From an uncultured Armatimonadota bacterium (GTDB taxonomy: Bacteria; Armatimonadota; Armatimonadia; Armatimonadales; Armatimonadaceae): a DNA stretch of 44,685 nt. Positions 33,807-42,171 of the stretch are shown in pieces. Location: contig CAIVZM010000006.1 in the NCBI GenBank assembly GCA_903910385.1, forward strand, positions 1-44,685, given 5' to 3'. The translations under genes were made by a program, and so were the position numbers. Positions within the stretch are counted from its first letter, which is position 1; every line of letters starts with the position of its first letter. Under the pieces are notes generated by a model. The model saw only the letters and a program-made list of their open reading frames with translations. It did no database searches and was not told where the DNA came from.

Positions 33807-34703
33807 ATGTCGGGAAAGCGGGGCGTCGAATTTACGCCCGACAAACAATTTTATCAATCCTATTCCACCGAAGAAGATAAATCTCGTACCAATACGCACT
33901 ACGAACAGCCGGTCGCATTTTTTAATGCCGTCACCGGGGGACGCTGGAATGTCTACTCCTGCAACCTGTGGGATGATACGGATGACCAGACTGCCAGTCA
34001 GGAAGCGAAATTAGACCTGATGGCGAGTCTGATGAACCTGCAGCCCGGTCAGAGGATTCTGGATGTCGGTTGCGGATGGGGCGGACCGTTGACTTACCTC
34101 TGCAAAAAGTACAATGTAGAAGGCGTCGGTCTTACACTGTCACCCTCGCAACGTGTTTTCGCTCAGGAACGCGCCGACCGTGAAGGCATCCGGGCGGAAA
34201 TTATCGAATGCCACTGGCGCGACTATACCGATGATCGCGGTTTCGATATTGTCTACACAGATGAAGTCATCGTTCATTTCAATGATCTGGGCGGATTTTT
34301 CCAGAAAGCGTTCGACATCCTCAAAGATGGCGGTCGCATGGTCAACAAGGAACTGCATTACACCCATTCCCGTTACAGCGAGATGACACGCGGTCTGTCG
34401 CATATCAACGAGATCTATGGTTCAACCGGGAACTACCGAACCCTTGCCGACGAACTCGGTCTGTCGAACGCCGCAGGGTTTGAGGTGCAGACGATCCATC
34501 AGATTCCGCTGGCGCAATATCGCCGGACAATGTCGCAGTGGATGAGTAACATGAAGTCTAATCGGGCGGAACTGGAAGCGCTAGTCGGCCCGGAATACTT
34601 CAAGCGCTTCCTGATGTATCTCAAAATCTGCCACCGCATTTTTTACACGCAAACGATGACAATGGATATCATTGTTTCGCATAAGGCAGCCACTTCTGCC
34701 TGA
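33807..34703 (+). CDS. Cyclopropane-fatty-acid-synthase-like methyltransferase
   Basis: A 298-residue SAM-dependent enzyme of the mycolic acid/cyclopropane synthase family. FYQSYSTEEDK and FFNAVTGGRWNVYSCNLW match the family N-terminus. Motif I is RILDVGCGWGGPLTY (83-97), followed by GVGLTLSPSQR. FDIVYTDEVIVHFNDLGGFFQKAFDILKDGGRMV is the middle segment. Where classical CFA synthases have a bicarbonate-binding Glu near this point, the Glu in TDEVIVHF may serve. It could add a methylene bridge or a methyl branch to an unsaturated lipid. GAGG lies about 9 bases before the ATG. The desaturase gene follows after 41 bases. Confidence 0.82.
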   Translation: MSGKRGVEFTPDKQFYQSYSTEEDKSRTNTHYEQPVAFFNAVTGGRWNVYSCNLWDDTDDQTASQEAKLDLMASLMNLQPGQRILDVGCGWGGPLTYLCKKYNVEGVGLTLSPSQRVFAQERADREGIRAEIIECHWRDYTDDRGFDIVYTDEVIVHFNDLGGFFQKAFDILKDGGRMVNKELHYTHSRYSEMTRGLSHINEIYGSTGNYRTLADELGLSNAAGFEVQTIHQIPLAQYRRTMSQWMSNMKSNRAELEALVGPEYFKRFLMYLKICHRIFYTQTMTMDIIVSHKAATSA

Positions 34704-34744
34704 GCTCGCAGTAGTCCGAATTCGGAAAATGATCGGAGAGAACT

Positions 34745-35629
34745 ATGAGCGCGGGACGTAGCGTCGCCTCGCAGATTGAGGATATTTTTCACGACAACTG
34801 CCTTCGTTTTTTTCAAAATGCGGAGGCGAAACGTCGATGGAGCATTGAACGCGATATCAACTGGAACGGGGTCAATCCGGAATCTTCGGAACTGACCGCT
34901 CTGATCGTCCAGTTTTTTTCCGCTGTCGAAATGTATCTGCCGGATTATACCGCTAAGATGATGCAGATGATTCGACATTCCCGGGGACGCGCCTGGTTCC
35001 ATATGAACTGGGGCTATGAGGAATCCAAGCATAGCATAGTCCTCGAAGACTGGCTGATCCGATCTGGGAAACGGACTGTGGAGCAGGTGCGCGCTTTTGA
35101 AAACACTCTCCTGACCGGCGAGCAGTGGGAATTACCTTTCGATCATCCGAGGCAGATGCTGATCTATACGATGATTCAGGAACTGGCAACCGGTCTAAAT
35201 TATACGAATCTGCGCCGCCGCGCTCAGGATGAAGGCGATATGGCATTATCCAGTCTGCTCCGATGGGTCGCCGCCGATGAATCCGCGCACTACAATTTTT
35301 ACCGCAAGGGCGTAAAAGTCTATCTTCAACTGGAACCGGAAGAAACGATTGCGGATATCAAGTATGTCTTCGATAACTTCGCGATGCCGGCACGGACGCT
35401 CATTCCAGGTTTCGATGAATGTAGCAAAGCCATCGATGCCGCCGGAATCTATGGTCCTCGTATGTTTCTCCAGCGTGTCCGTCACCCGATTTTAGAAGAC
35501 CTTGGCATCACACGGCAACAGTTGAAAACTGTCGGACTCAATGAAAAGGAAGCGGATATCATCGCGGATCACGCTGACTACAGGGCAGACCTTGCCCGAC
35601 TGGCAATCTATCGCCGTAGCTATTTTTAG
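34745..35629 (+). CDS. Acyl-ACP desaturase (soluble diiron)
   Basis: A 294-residue soluble fatty acid desaturase (FA_desaturase_2), which makes a double bond in acyl-ACP using oxygen and a diiron centre. The ligand set is complete: Glu62 in VEMYLPDY, ExxH in EESKH (93-96), Glu146 in MIQELATG, and ExxH in DESAH (179-182). This matches plant and actinobacterial acyl-ACP desaturases. GAGAGAACT precedes the ATG. It directly follows the CFA-synthase-like gene, so the product of this enzyme is a natural substrate for that one. It ends before the convergent RND gene. Confidence 0.88.
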   Translation: MSAGRSVASQIEDIFHDNCLRFFQNAEAKRRWSIERDINWNGVNPESSELTALIVQFFSAVEMYLPDYTAKMMQMIRHSRGRAWFHMNWGYEESKHSIVLEDWLIRSGKRTVEQVRAFENTLLTGEQWELPFDHPRQMLIYTMIQELATGLNYTNLRRRAQDEGDMALSSLLRWVAADESAHYNFYRKGVKVYLQLEPEETIADIKYVFDNFAMPARTLIPGFDECSKAIDAAGIYGPRMFLQRVRHPILEDLGITRQQLKTVGLNEKEADIIADHADYRADLARLAIYRRSYF

Positions 35630-35711
35630 ACGCTATCGGCGGACGTTTGTGACGGCCGCCAATATCTTCCCTCACTTCCCTAAGCGATCTCCCGGTAATA
35701 TCTCCGCAGAT

Positions 35712-38700
35712 TCACAATGCGGTTGGGATATTGACAACGCTTCGTCGATCACTTTCCCGTCGTTCTCTCGTTCCGGCAAGGACGGCATAGACGGAAGGAA
35801 CGACGATTAGAGTCAGAACAAGTGACCCTAATAAACCAGCAATCAACGCCCATGCCATCGGCGGCCAGAGATTGCCCCCATTCACCGCCTGCGGAATCAG
35901 GCCGCCGATACTCAATACAACGGTCAGCAGGATCGGGCGCAGACGTAACCTTCCCGCTTCAACGAGCGCATCGGCAAGGGGAAGTCCCTTTCTTTGTTCC
36001 TCCAAAGCGTACTCGAAGAGAACGATGGCATGATTGGTGACGACGCCCCCCAGAGAGATAATCCCGACAAACGCCATAAATCCAAACGGTTGATTCGCCA
36101 TGAACAGGCCGGCAATCGCTCCGGTGATGCCGAAGGGAACCGCCGCCATAACAGTCCATGCCACTTTGAAAGAATTGAACTCCCATACGACAATCGCCAG
36201 GTTCGCCGCCAGCGAGAGCATCAGAATGAACACCAGTTCCACGAACGATTTCCCAACTTCTTCCGCTTCGCCGCCGTAGCCAGCCGAAACCCCTGACGGC
36301 ATTTTGAGACCGACGATGCGCTTCTGGACATCGGACAAAATAGCGGATGGTAACCGGGAACCATCGCTGAAGGCAGAGACGGTCAGGGTGCGAACGCCGT
36401 TGCGACGGACAATGCGGACGGATTGACCTTCCAGAGAGACACGCGCCACCTGACGCAAGGCGGTAGCGATTCCGCTGGGAGACGGAAGATAGAGATCGAG
36501 TAAGTCACCGGGTTTGGTGCGTTCCTCCGCACTTAGACGCAAATCAATCGGGATTTCCCGGTCGCCTTCGCGGAGTAAAGCGGCAGTCTGCCCCGAAAAG
36601 GCGAGATTCGCAAACTGGGCGACGCTTTGCGGCGATAACCCCAGAGCGGCGGCGCGATCCGTATCGACATCCACCTTCAAACGCAACGACATTTCGCCGT
36701 AGTTATCATGGACAGAAGCCGCTCCCGGCGTTTCGTTCAGGATAGCCTTGATATCGGCGGCGGCGCGACGCAGATCAGTGATATTGTCCCCGATCAATCT
36801 TACTGCAATGGGAGCGCCGACGGGCGGACCTTGCTCCAGAATGCGAGCGGTTACACGCGCCTCGGCAATAGTCGCATTCGCCTCTTTTTGAACGGCGGCG
36901 GTGAGTCGTTTGGTTGCGGCGATACTTTCCGTATTTACGATGATTTGTGCATAGTTGGCGGTCGGTGGTTCCGGGTTGATGTTGTAGTAAAATCGCGGCC
37001 CGCCCCGCCCGATATGGGTCACGAAGTTACGAACCCCTTCCTTCGATGCGATGATACGTTCCACACGGGTAGCCACCTCGCCGGTCGCTTTGATGTCACG
37101 CCCCTCCGGCAGCCAGACATCAACTGTAAATTGGTCACGCTCCGCCAGAGGGAAGAACTGTGAACCGAGACGCCCGATATTACCGAAGGCGAACGCCATG
37201 ACAGCAACCGCCACGGTCACCGTAATAAAGGGTCGACGTAGTCCACGTTGCGCCACACTCGAAAAGAAGGCGCGGAGTCCGTCGATAAATTTACCCATTC
37301 CCCGCTGAACAAAACCGGTTTTTTCCGGGTGTCCCGGTCGCAGGAAAGCGATTGCCAGAAGCGGCGTCACCGTGACATTCAAAATGACGGAGACAATGGT
37401 CGAGAGTGAGGTGACAATGCCGAGGTCTTTGACAAATTCTCCCACCCCGCCGGAAAGGAACATCAGAGGGGCGAAAGACGCGATGGTCGTCAGATTGGAG
37501 GTAATGAGCGGAACCAATAACTGGTTCACGCCCGCTATCGCCGCTGTTTCGGCATCAAGTCCTTCCGTCATTTTCTTTTCGATATTGTCAATGACAACAA
37601 TCGAGTTATCCACCACCAGTCCCAGGGCTATAATCAGGGCGGCGATGCTCATCTGTTGGATATCGCGACCCGCCGCCATCATCGCCGCAAAAGTCCCCAG
37701 AATCGTGATCGGGAGCATCGCTCCCACGATAAGCGCAGATCGCAATCCCATAAAAAGGAACATTACCGCAAAAATCAGGGCGATCCCGGCGCCGAGGTTT
37801 TCAAAAAACTCGCCCATTCGTCGCTTGACCGAACGGGGCAGATCATTGACAGCGGTTATCCGGACACTGTCCGGTAATTCCTTCCGCAGCGGAGCTAACT
37901 CTTGCTCAACAGCGACACCCATATCGCTGATGTTGCCGCCTTTTCGCAGAGTGACCGTAACTCCCACCGCAGGCTCCCCATTAACACGCATTACATACGG
38001 AGAAGGATCTTTGTAGCCCCGTGAGACGCTCGCAACATCGCGCAGGTACACCGGTTGTCCGTTGATTCCTTGACCAATGACCAGCGGCGACAAATCCGTT
38101 TCGGTACGTAATTCATTTGTGGGTTCGATGGTCAATCGCGTCGCTCCCACGGAAAGAGAACCGCCTGACTGCGGCAAGACATTCGCACGAGCGATCGCCT
38201 CCGCAACCTGCGCGGCGCTGACACCCATCTGAGCAAGCCGGGTCGCGGACAGGGACACCGTAATGACTTCCTGTTGTTCCCCGATCAGTTTCGCCTCACT
38301 GATATCGGAAAGGCGCTGGAGACGAGCGCGCAACTTCTTGGCAATATCTTCCCTATCACGATCGCTCGCGCCAATTTTCGATACTGCAAACACCATCGCC
38401 GCCGTATCGGAGAAGCAATCATTGACGATAACGGAGGTCACTCCGGCAGGGAGATCGCCGCGCAGATCGTCCGCACGGTTACGGATATCTTTCATCATCT
38501 TCGGCAAATCGCGGGCTTTGTCCGCCGCCTGAAACTCGACGACGGAAAGTCCCGGTCGGGAGACACTGGTTACCGTTCCGACGGCGTCCACCTCCCGGAT
38601 CGTTCGTTCCAATCGGTCGGTCACCAGTTGTTCCACTTGCGCCGCACTCGCTCCGGGATAGATTGCTACTACCTGAGCGAATCTGGCGGATAAATCCGGA

Positions 38701-38810
38701 TCTTCTCGACGCGGCAGGGCGAACAGGGCATAGATTCCGGTCGCCATCAGAACGATAGTCAATAAATAGGTTAGTGGACGATACTGTAAAGCGGCCTGAG
38801 TCGGCGTCAT
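35712..38810 (-). CDS. RND-family efflux permease
   Basis: A 1,032-residue inner-membrane pump of the HAE1/AcrB type, driven by protons. It has twelve expected transmembrane helices with two large periplasmic loops. IIALGLVVDNSIVVIDNIEKKM near residue 400 is TM4: the first relay Asp is kept and the second is Asn, a variant known in this subfamily. GFMAFVGIISLGGVVTNHAIVLFEYALEEQRKG near 920 is the TM10-11 motif. GAGGA lies 7 bases before the ATG. The membrane-fusion gene lies 50 bases upstream, so they form one operon. An outer-membrane TolC-like partner is not in the window. Confidence 0.93.
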   Translation of the reverse strand: MTPTQAALQYRPLTYLLTIVLMATGIYALFALPRREDPDLSARFAQVVAIYPGASAAQVEQLVTDRLERTIREVDAVGTVTSVSRPGLSVVEFQAADKARDLPKMMKDIRNRADDLRGDLPAGVTSVIVNDCFSDTAAMVFAVSKIGASDRDREDIAKKLRARLQRLSDISEAKLIGEQQEVITVSLSATRLAQMGVSAAQVAEAIARANVLPQSGGSLSVGATRLTIEPTNELRTETDLSPLVIGQGINGQPVYLRDVASVSRGYKDPSPYVMRVNGEPAVGVTVTLRKGGNISDMGVAVEQELAPLRKELPDSVRITAVNDLPRSVKRRMGEFFENLGAGIALIFAVMFLFMGLRSALIVGAMLPITILGTFAAMMAAGRDIQQMSIAALIIALGLVVDNSIVVIDNIEKKMTEGLDAETAAIAGVNQLLVPLITSNLTTIASFAPLMFLSGGVGEFVKDLGIVTSLSTIVSVILNVTVTPLLAIAFLRPGHPEKTGFVQRGMGKFIDGLRAFFSSVAQRGLRRPFITVTVAVAVMAFAFGNIGRLGSQFFPLAERDQFTVDVWLPEGRDIKATGEVATRVERIIASKEGVRNFVTHIGRGGPRFYYNINPEPPTANYAQIIVNTESIAATKRLTAAVQKEANATIAEARVTARILEQGPPVGAPIAVRLIGDNITDLRRAAADIKAILNETPGAASVHDNYGEMSLRLKVDVDTDRAAALGLSPQSVAQFANLAFSGQTAALLREGDREIPIDLRLSAEERTKPGDLLDLYLPSPSGIATALRQVARVSLEGQSVRIVRRNGVRTLTVSAFSDGSRLPSAILSDVQKRIVGLKMPSGVSAGYGGEAEEVGKSFVELVFILMLSLAANLAIVVWEFNSFKVAWTVMAAVPFGITGAIAGLFMANQPFGFMAFVGIISLGGVVTNHAIVLFEYALEEQRKGLPLADALVEAGRLRLRPILLTVVLSIGGLIPQAVNGGNLWPPMAWALIAGLLGSLVLTLIVVPSVYAVLAGTRERRESDRRSVVNIPTAL

Positions 38811-38860
38811 GGTTATTTCCTCAGCAGAATCGAAAGAAAATCAACAGCGTACGCCACTCT

Positions 38861-40468
38861 TTAGGGGCGATCTGTTGCTGTAGCCAGCCGGATTTTTGCG
38901 CCGCCGGTAAGCCGTTGCGGTGTTTTAGCGATCACTTCGCCGGAAGTCAGACCGCTGACAATCTCGACGGCATCGGTTCCAGCAGGAGCGCCAATGGTCA
39001 CAGCGCGACGGACGGCGACGCCATCTTTTAGCGCGATGACATAACTTCCCACCTCATCCGAAGCTACTGAAGAAAGCGGCGCCACCACAATATCCTTCCG
39101 GGGCGCTTCCGCCAGAGAAAGTCGGGCGACCATACCGGGCAACAGAATCTCTCCTGCATTTGACACGGTAATTTCCACCGGGAATGTCCGGCTCCGACTG
39201 TCAGCCTCATAACCGATAGTACGGACTCTTCCCAAAAACGTTTTGCCACGGACGGCGTCAGCGGATATGGAAATAGCCTTTCCTTCCTGCAACAGAACGC
39301 GGGACGCTTCCGGAACAGCGAATACCGCTTTTACCTGACGGATATCGCCGATTTTGAGCACAGGGGAACCGGGGGAAGTCATTTCGCCGACCTCGACGCG
39401 CGTTTCCAGAATCCGAGCGGGAAAAGGAGCGTGGATGACATGCTTGCCCAGAGCGATTCGGGCGGCGCGAACGGCGGCGGCGGACTGCTCCTCCTGCGCT
39501 TTAAGAGCGGCGATCTGCTCCTGAATCGATGCCAGCCGTGCAGGTCGTGAAGCGGCGCTCAGGACGGCGGCGCGCGCCGACTCGGTCTGAGCGGTGGCAG
39601 CGGCTATATCTTCCTGACGCGCCCCCTCACGAGCAAGCGATACCGCCTGCTCCGCCGATTCCCGGCGCGAGATCGCCACATCCAGAACCGCCTGCCGTTG
39701 ATCCAGAACCTGCCGTGCGACCGCCCCCTGATCTACCAAACGGCGATACCGTTCCGCTTCAATTCGGGCGAGATTTTCGTCGGTCTGCGCCTGTTTCAGG
39801 GAGGATTCCGCCTGACGCAATTCCTGATCCCGGGTAGCGGAGCGGGTCTTCTTTTCGCCCGCCTGCGCCTGACTCAGTTGCGCTTTCGCCTGTTCCTGAG
39901 CGGCTTGAGTCTCGGTGGCGATTCTGCCATAATCCTGTTGAAGCTGTCGTAATGCGGCGCTTGCCTGTGACTGTGCAGCGATCGCTTGATCCTGAGTCGC
40001 TCGCGCCGACGCATCGTCCATCACAACCAATGCCCCGCCCATCGGGACGGCGTCTCCTCGTTGCACCGGACGCGATACAACGCGAGCGGAGACTTCCGCA
40101 GCGATCATCGCCACCGCAACCGGTTCGATCTGTCCGGAGATTATCACTGAACCGCCACCCCGTGCTGCGACGACAGGAACTCCCTCCGCCAGCAGAACAG
40201 GTCTGGAGTCTCCAGATGAATTGACGGAGGAGTCGGCGGATTTCGGAACGCCGCCATTTGCCCTTATTCGGACATCCTTACTCTCAGGAGTTCCGTTCAT
40301 TCCCAGTGATTGCCAGAATTCCAGATTCGGCAGAAAATACATACCGACAAAAAACATTGCAATAGTAGCGATAATTACCACCAGAGTTGCGCGCCCGACA
40401 CTACGAGAGCGACGAGAGGGAGCGGTTGCCATTTCTGTATTGTTCGTTTCTGTTTTTGTCATATCCAT
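38861..40468 (-). CDS. RND efflux membrane-fusion protein
   Basis: A 535-residue periplasmic adaptor linking the RND pump to an outer-membrane channel. A transmembrane anchor lies at about 27-48. The biotinyl-lipoyl domain (ARVVSRPVQRGDAVPMGGALVVMDD) is split by a very long alpha-hairpin at about 150-350, rich in Gln/Ala/Glu (QAQEQAKAQLSQAQAGEKKT), which makes the protein longer than the typical 380-400 residues. The beta-barrel is at about 380-460 (VKAVFAVPEASRVLLQEGKA). Three 18-bp repeats run into the start codon. The gene is between tetR and the permease gene. Confidence 0.9.
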   Translation of the reverse strand: MDMTKTETNNTEMATAPSRRSRSVGRATLVVIIATIAMFFVGMYFLPNLEFWQSLGMNGTPESKDVRIRANGGVPKSADSSVNSSGDSRPVLLAEGVPVVAARGGGSVIISGQIEPVAVAMIAAEVSARVVSRPVQRGDAVPMGGALVVMDDASARATQDQAIAAQSQASAALRQLQQDYGRIATETQAAQEQAKAQLSQAQAGEKKTRSATRDQELRQAESSLKQAQTDENLARIEAERYRRLVDQGAVARQVLDQRQAVLDVAISRRESAEQAVSLAREGARQEDIAAATAQTESARAAVLSAASRPARLASIQEQIAALKAQEEQSAAAVRAARIALGKHVIHAPFPARILETRVEVGEMTSPGSPVLKIGDIRQVKAVFAVPEASRVLLQEGKAISISADAVRGKTFLGRVRTIGYEADSRSRTFPVEITVSNAGEILLPGMVARLSLAEAPRKDIVVAPLSSVASDEVGSYVIALKDGVAVRRAVTIGAPAGTDAVEIVSGLTSGEVIAKTPQRLTGGAKIRLATATDRP

Positions 40469-40521
40469 TTGTCGTACCCTGCCGTTTTGTCGTACCCTGC
40501 CGTTTTGTCGTACCCTGCCGT
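40468..40521 (-). repeat. Three tandem 18-bp repeats covering the ribosome site of the fusion protein gene
   Basis: The unit ACGGCAGGGTACGACAAA (minus strand) occurs three times in succession, at 40521-40504, 40503-40486 and 40485-40468, with the last A belonging to the start ATG. Each unit contains GGCAGGG, a usable Shine-Dalgarno-like core, so the gene has three tandem candidate ribosome sites. Confidence 0.85.
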
Positions 40522-40575
40522 TGACGGCTTATTTCCAAAACGATTTCTCCGGGCGATTCGATTATTACGATGTTT

Positions 40576-40594
40576 ATATTAAGTACACTGTTAA
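40576..40594. promoter_or_regulatory. Candidate TetR site upstream of the pump genes
   Basis: On the minus strand TTAACAGTGTACTTAATAT matches the site at 41283 in 12 of 19 positions, including TNACAGTGT. It lies about 110 bases before the fusion-protein start. Confidence 0.4.
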
Positions 40595-40609
40595 CTTACA
40601 GAACACATA

Positions 40610-40636
40610 AAAGGACGCTCTTGGGAACGTCCCTTT
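40610..40636 (-). terminator. Hairpin at the end of tetR
   Basis: AAAGGACG (40610-40617) pairs with CGTCCCTTT (40628-40636) with one bulge. On the minus strand it overlaps the tetR stop and ends in TTTTATG. It may end or reduce read-through from tetR into the pump genes. Confidence 0.5.
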
Positions 40637-41273
40637 AGTTGGAGTTCGTGGGCGCAGGCGCTGTCAGACCGCGTATCGATAGCTCCAGCAAGTTGTCGTA
40701 AAAAGCCTGATGAAGCTCCTGCGGCAACATACCCAACCTGCCGGACAGCGTGAGTGAAGCCGCGCCATGCACGCCCGCCCAGATGCTATGCGTCAATACC
40801 AGAGGATGAGCGCTCGGAGTAATGATTCGCTGATCGATTCCCTCCAGTATGCAACGCATCATAAAACTGAAGCAACGGTATCCCGCCGACTCCGTTTTTT
40901 TTGCCATGTCCATCTCAAGAGCATTGTCCTGCATCTCAAACATAATGACATAGTACTGAGGTTGCTGCTTGGCGAATTGGATATAGCGAAACCCGCCTTC
41001 GCGCAATCGCTCCACCGGATCTTCGATGGAATTCACTCCTTCAAGACACGCCGCCATCAGCAAGAAACCTTCATCGCAGAGCGCCTTCAAGATTTCGGAC
41101 TTGTCCTGAAAATGGAGATAGATAGTAGTGGGTGAGTATTCGATTTTCTCCGCAATTTTCCGCATCGAGACATTGTCATATCCTTCGGAAATGAACAGTT
41201 CCCGCGCCGCATCCAGAATGGCGCGTCGCAGGTTTTCTTTTTCTCTTTGTCTTCGCTGTTGCGTTGGAGTCAT
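40635..41273 (-). CDS. TetR-family transcriptional regulator
   Basis: A 212-residue regulator starting at ATG 41273 (a GTG at 41276 is also in frame). The N-terminal helix-turn-helix is clear: LRRAILDAARELFISEGYDNVSMRKIAEKIEYSPTTIYLHFQDKSEILKAL (about 14-64). The C-terminal ligand domain (TetR_C, about 75-200) includes YYVIMFEMQDNALEMD and HSIWAGVHGAASLTLSGRLG. It lies upstream of the RND operon on the same strand, as in many self-regulated pump operons. No ribosome site is evident, and the predicted leader is only about 15 bases. Confidence 0.9.
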   Translation of the reverse strand: MTPTQQRRQREKENLRRAILDAARELFISEGYDNVSMRKIAEKIEYSPTTIYLHFQDKSEILKALCDEGFLLMAACLEGVNSIEDPVERLREGGFRYIQFAKQQPQYYVIMFEMQDNALEMDMAKKTESAGYRCFSFMMRCILEGIDQRIITPSAHPLVLTHSIWAGVHGAASLTLSGRLGMLPQELHQAFYDNLLELSIRGLTAPAPTNSN

Positions 41274-41282
41274 CACTTTTAC

Positions 41283-41301
41283 TTTACAGTGTTAAGTATA
41301 C
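41283..41301. promoter_or_regulatory. Candidate TetR operator at the tetR promoter
   Basis: TTTACAGTGTTAAGTATAC overlaps the -10 of the tetR promoter. It shares the core ACAGTGT and flanks with the site upstream of the pump genes. Confidence 0.45.
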
Positions 41302-41322
41302 ACGCCTTTGCCAACCTGTCAA
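41295..41322 (-). promoter_or_regulatory. tetR promoter
   Basis: TTGACA (41322-41317) and TATACT (41300-41295) on the minus strand are 16 bases apart, near consensus. Confidence 0.65.
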
Positions 41323-41407
41323 GGCATTGCTTGCTCGACTATTTTATTGTTTTACCCGGTCGCCCCCGCCGTATTCCATCGCGAAATCGGGAAGGAATTA
41401 GCGCAAT

Positions 41408-41435
41408 TTGGACGATAAGAGAGACGGGGTATACT
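41408..41435 (+). promoter_or_regulatory. plsY: plsY promoter
   Basis: TTGGAC (41408-41413) and TATACT (41430-41435) are 16 bases apart, 22 bases before the plsY ATG. TAAGAGG is a candidate ribosome site. Confidence 0.6.
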
Positions 41436-41457
41436 CTAAACACGGGGTAAGAGGCAT

Positions 41458-42132
41458 ATGTGGGAGAATCTGGCAGTAAGAGAAGGGACGGTATGCATTG
41501 CGGCGTTTTTTCTGGGAGCGATTCCTTTCGGATTGATTGCGGGAAAACTACGCGGCGTCGATCTTCGTCAACGCGGTTCTGGCAATATCGGGGCGACGAA
41601 TGCGCTCCGTGAACTGGGCGTTCCGATTGGAGTCACGGTTTTCCTGCTGGATGGGTTGAAAGGGCTACTACCTGTACTTGCCGCCCGCTGGCTTGATCTG
41701 CCGTCCTGGTGGGTCGTCGGCGCCGGGCTATGCGCGGCATTGGGGCATATATTTTCGCCCTTCATCAGGTTTAAAGGCGGTAAGGGAGTCGCAACCAGTC
41801 TGGGCGTTTTGATCGGTCTTTCGCCGCTGGTGGCGGGCATTTCATTCGGAGTGTTTCTGGTCGCTGTCTTCCTCACCCGCTACATCAGCCTGGGTTCGAT
41901 TCTGGGCGCCGCGACGCAGATGGGGTTGTTTGTCCTTCTTCCTGCTATCTATCTGACGGGTAACCCTTTGCCGTATCGAATTTTTGGCGCGGTTGCAGGG
42001 TTGCTGGTCATATGGCGGCATCAGACCAATATCAAGCGCCTTCTTGCGGGTACAGAAAGCAAGTTCGGGAAAAAAGCGACCCCTGCGCCGACTTCTCCTT
42101 CCCCTACCCCGGCAGGGGGAGAAGAAGGGTAA
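41458..42132 (+). CDS. plsY: Glycerol-3-phosphate acyltransferase PlsY
   Basis: PlsY moves an acyl group from acyl-phosphate to glycerol-3-phosphate, the first step of phospholipid synthesis. The 224-residue inner-membrane protein has multiple transmembrane segments. The three signature loops are present: LRQRGSGNIGATNALRELG (about 37-55), HIFSPFIRFKGGKGVATSLG (about 97-116) and IWRHQTNIKRLLAGTESKFG (about 184-203). The C-terminal tail is Pro/Ser/Ala/Gly-rich and longer than usual. It converges with the large exported protein gene. plsX is not in the window. Confidence 0.95.
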   Translation: MWENLAVREGTVCIAAFFLGAIPFGLIAGKLRGVDLRQRGSGNIGATNALRELGVPIGVTVFLLDGLKGLLPVLAARWLDLPSWWVVGAGLCAALGHIFSPFIRFKGGKGVATSLGVLIGLSPLVAGISFGVFLVAVFLTRYISLGSILGAATQMGLFVLLPAIYLTGNPLPYRIFGAVAGLLVIWRHQTNIKRLLAGTESKFGKKATPAPTSPSPTPAGGEEG

Positions 42133-42171
42133 GCGGAACGCAGGGGTTCTTAACGATCCGGATTCGTTTGC

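Noticed and set aside
40468-40521. Tandem repeats considered as a CRISPR array
   Set aside because: Units are 18 bp with no spacers, so this is a simple tandem repeat.
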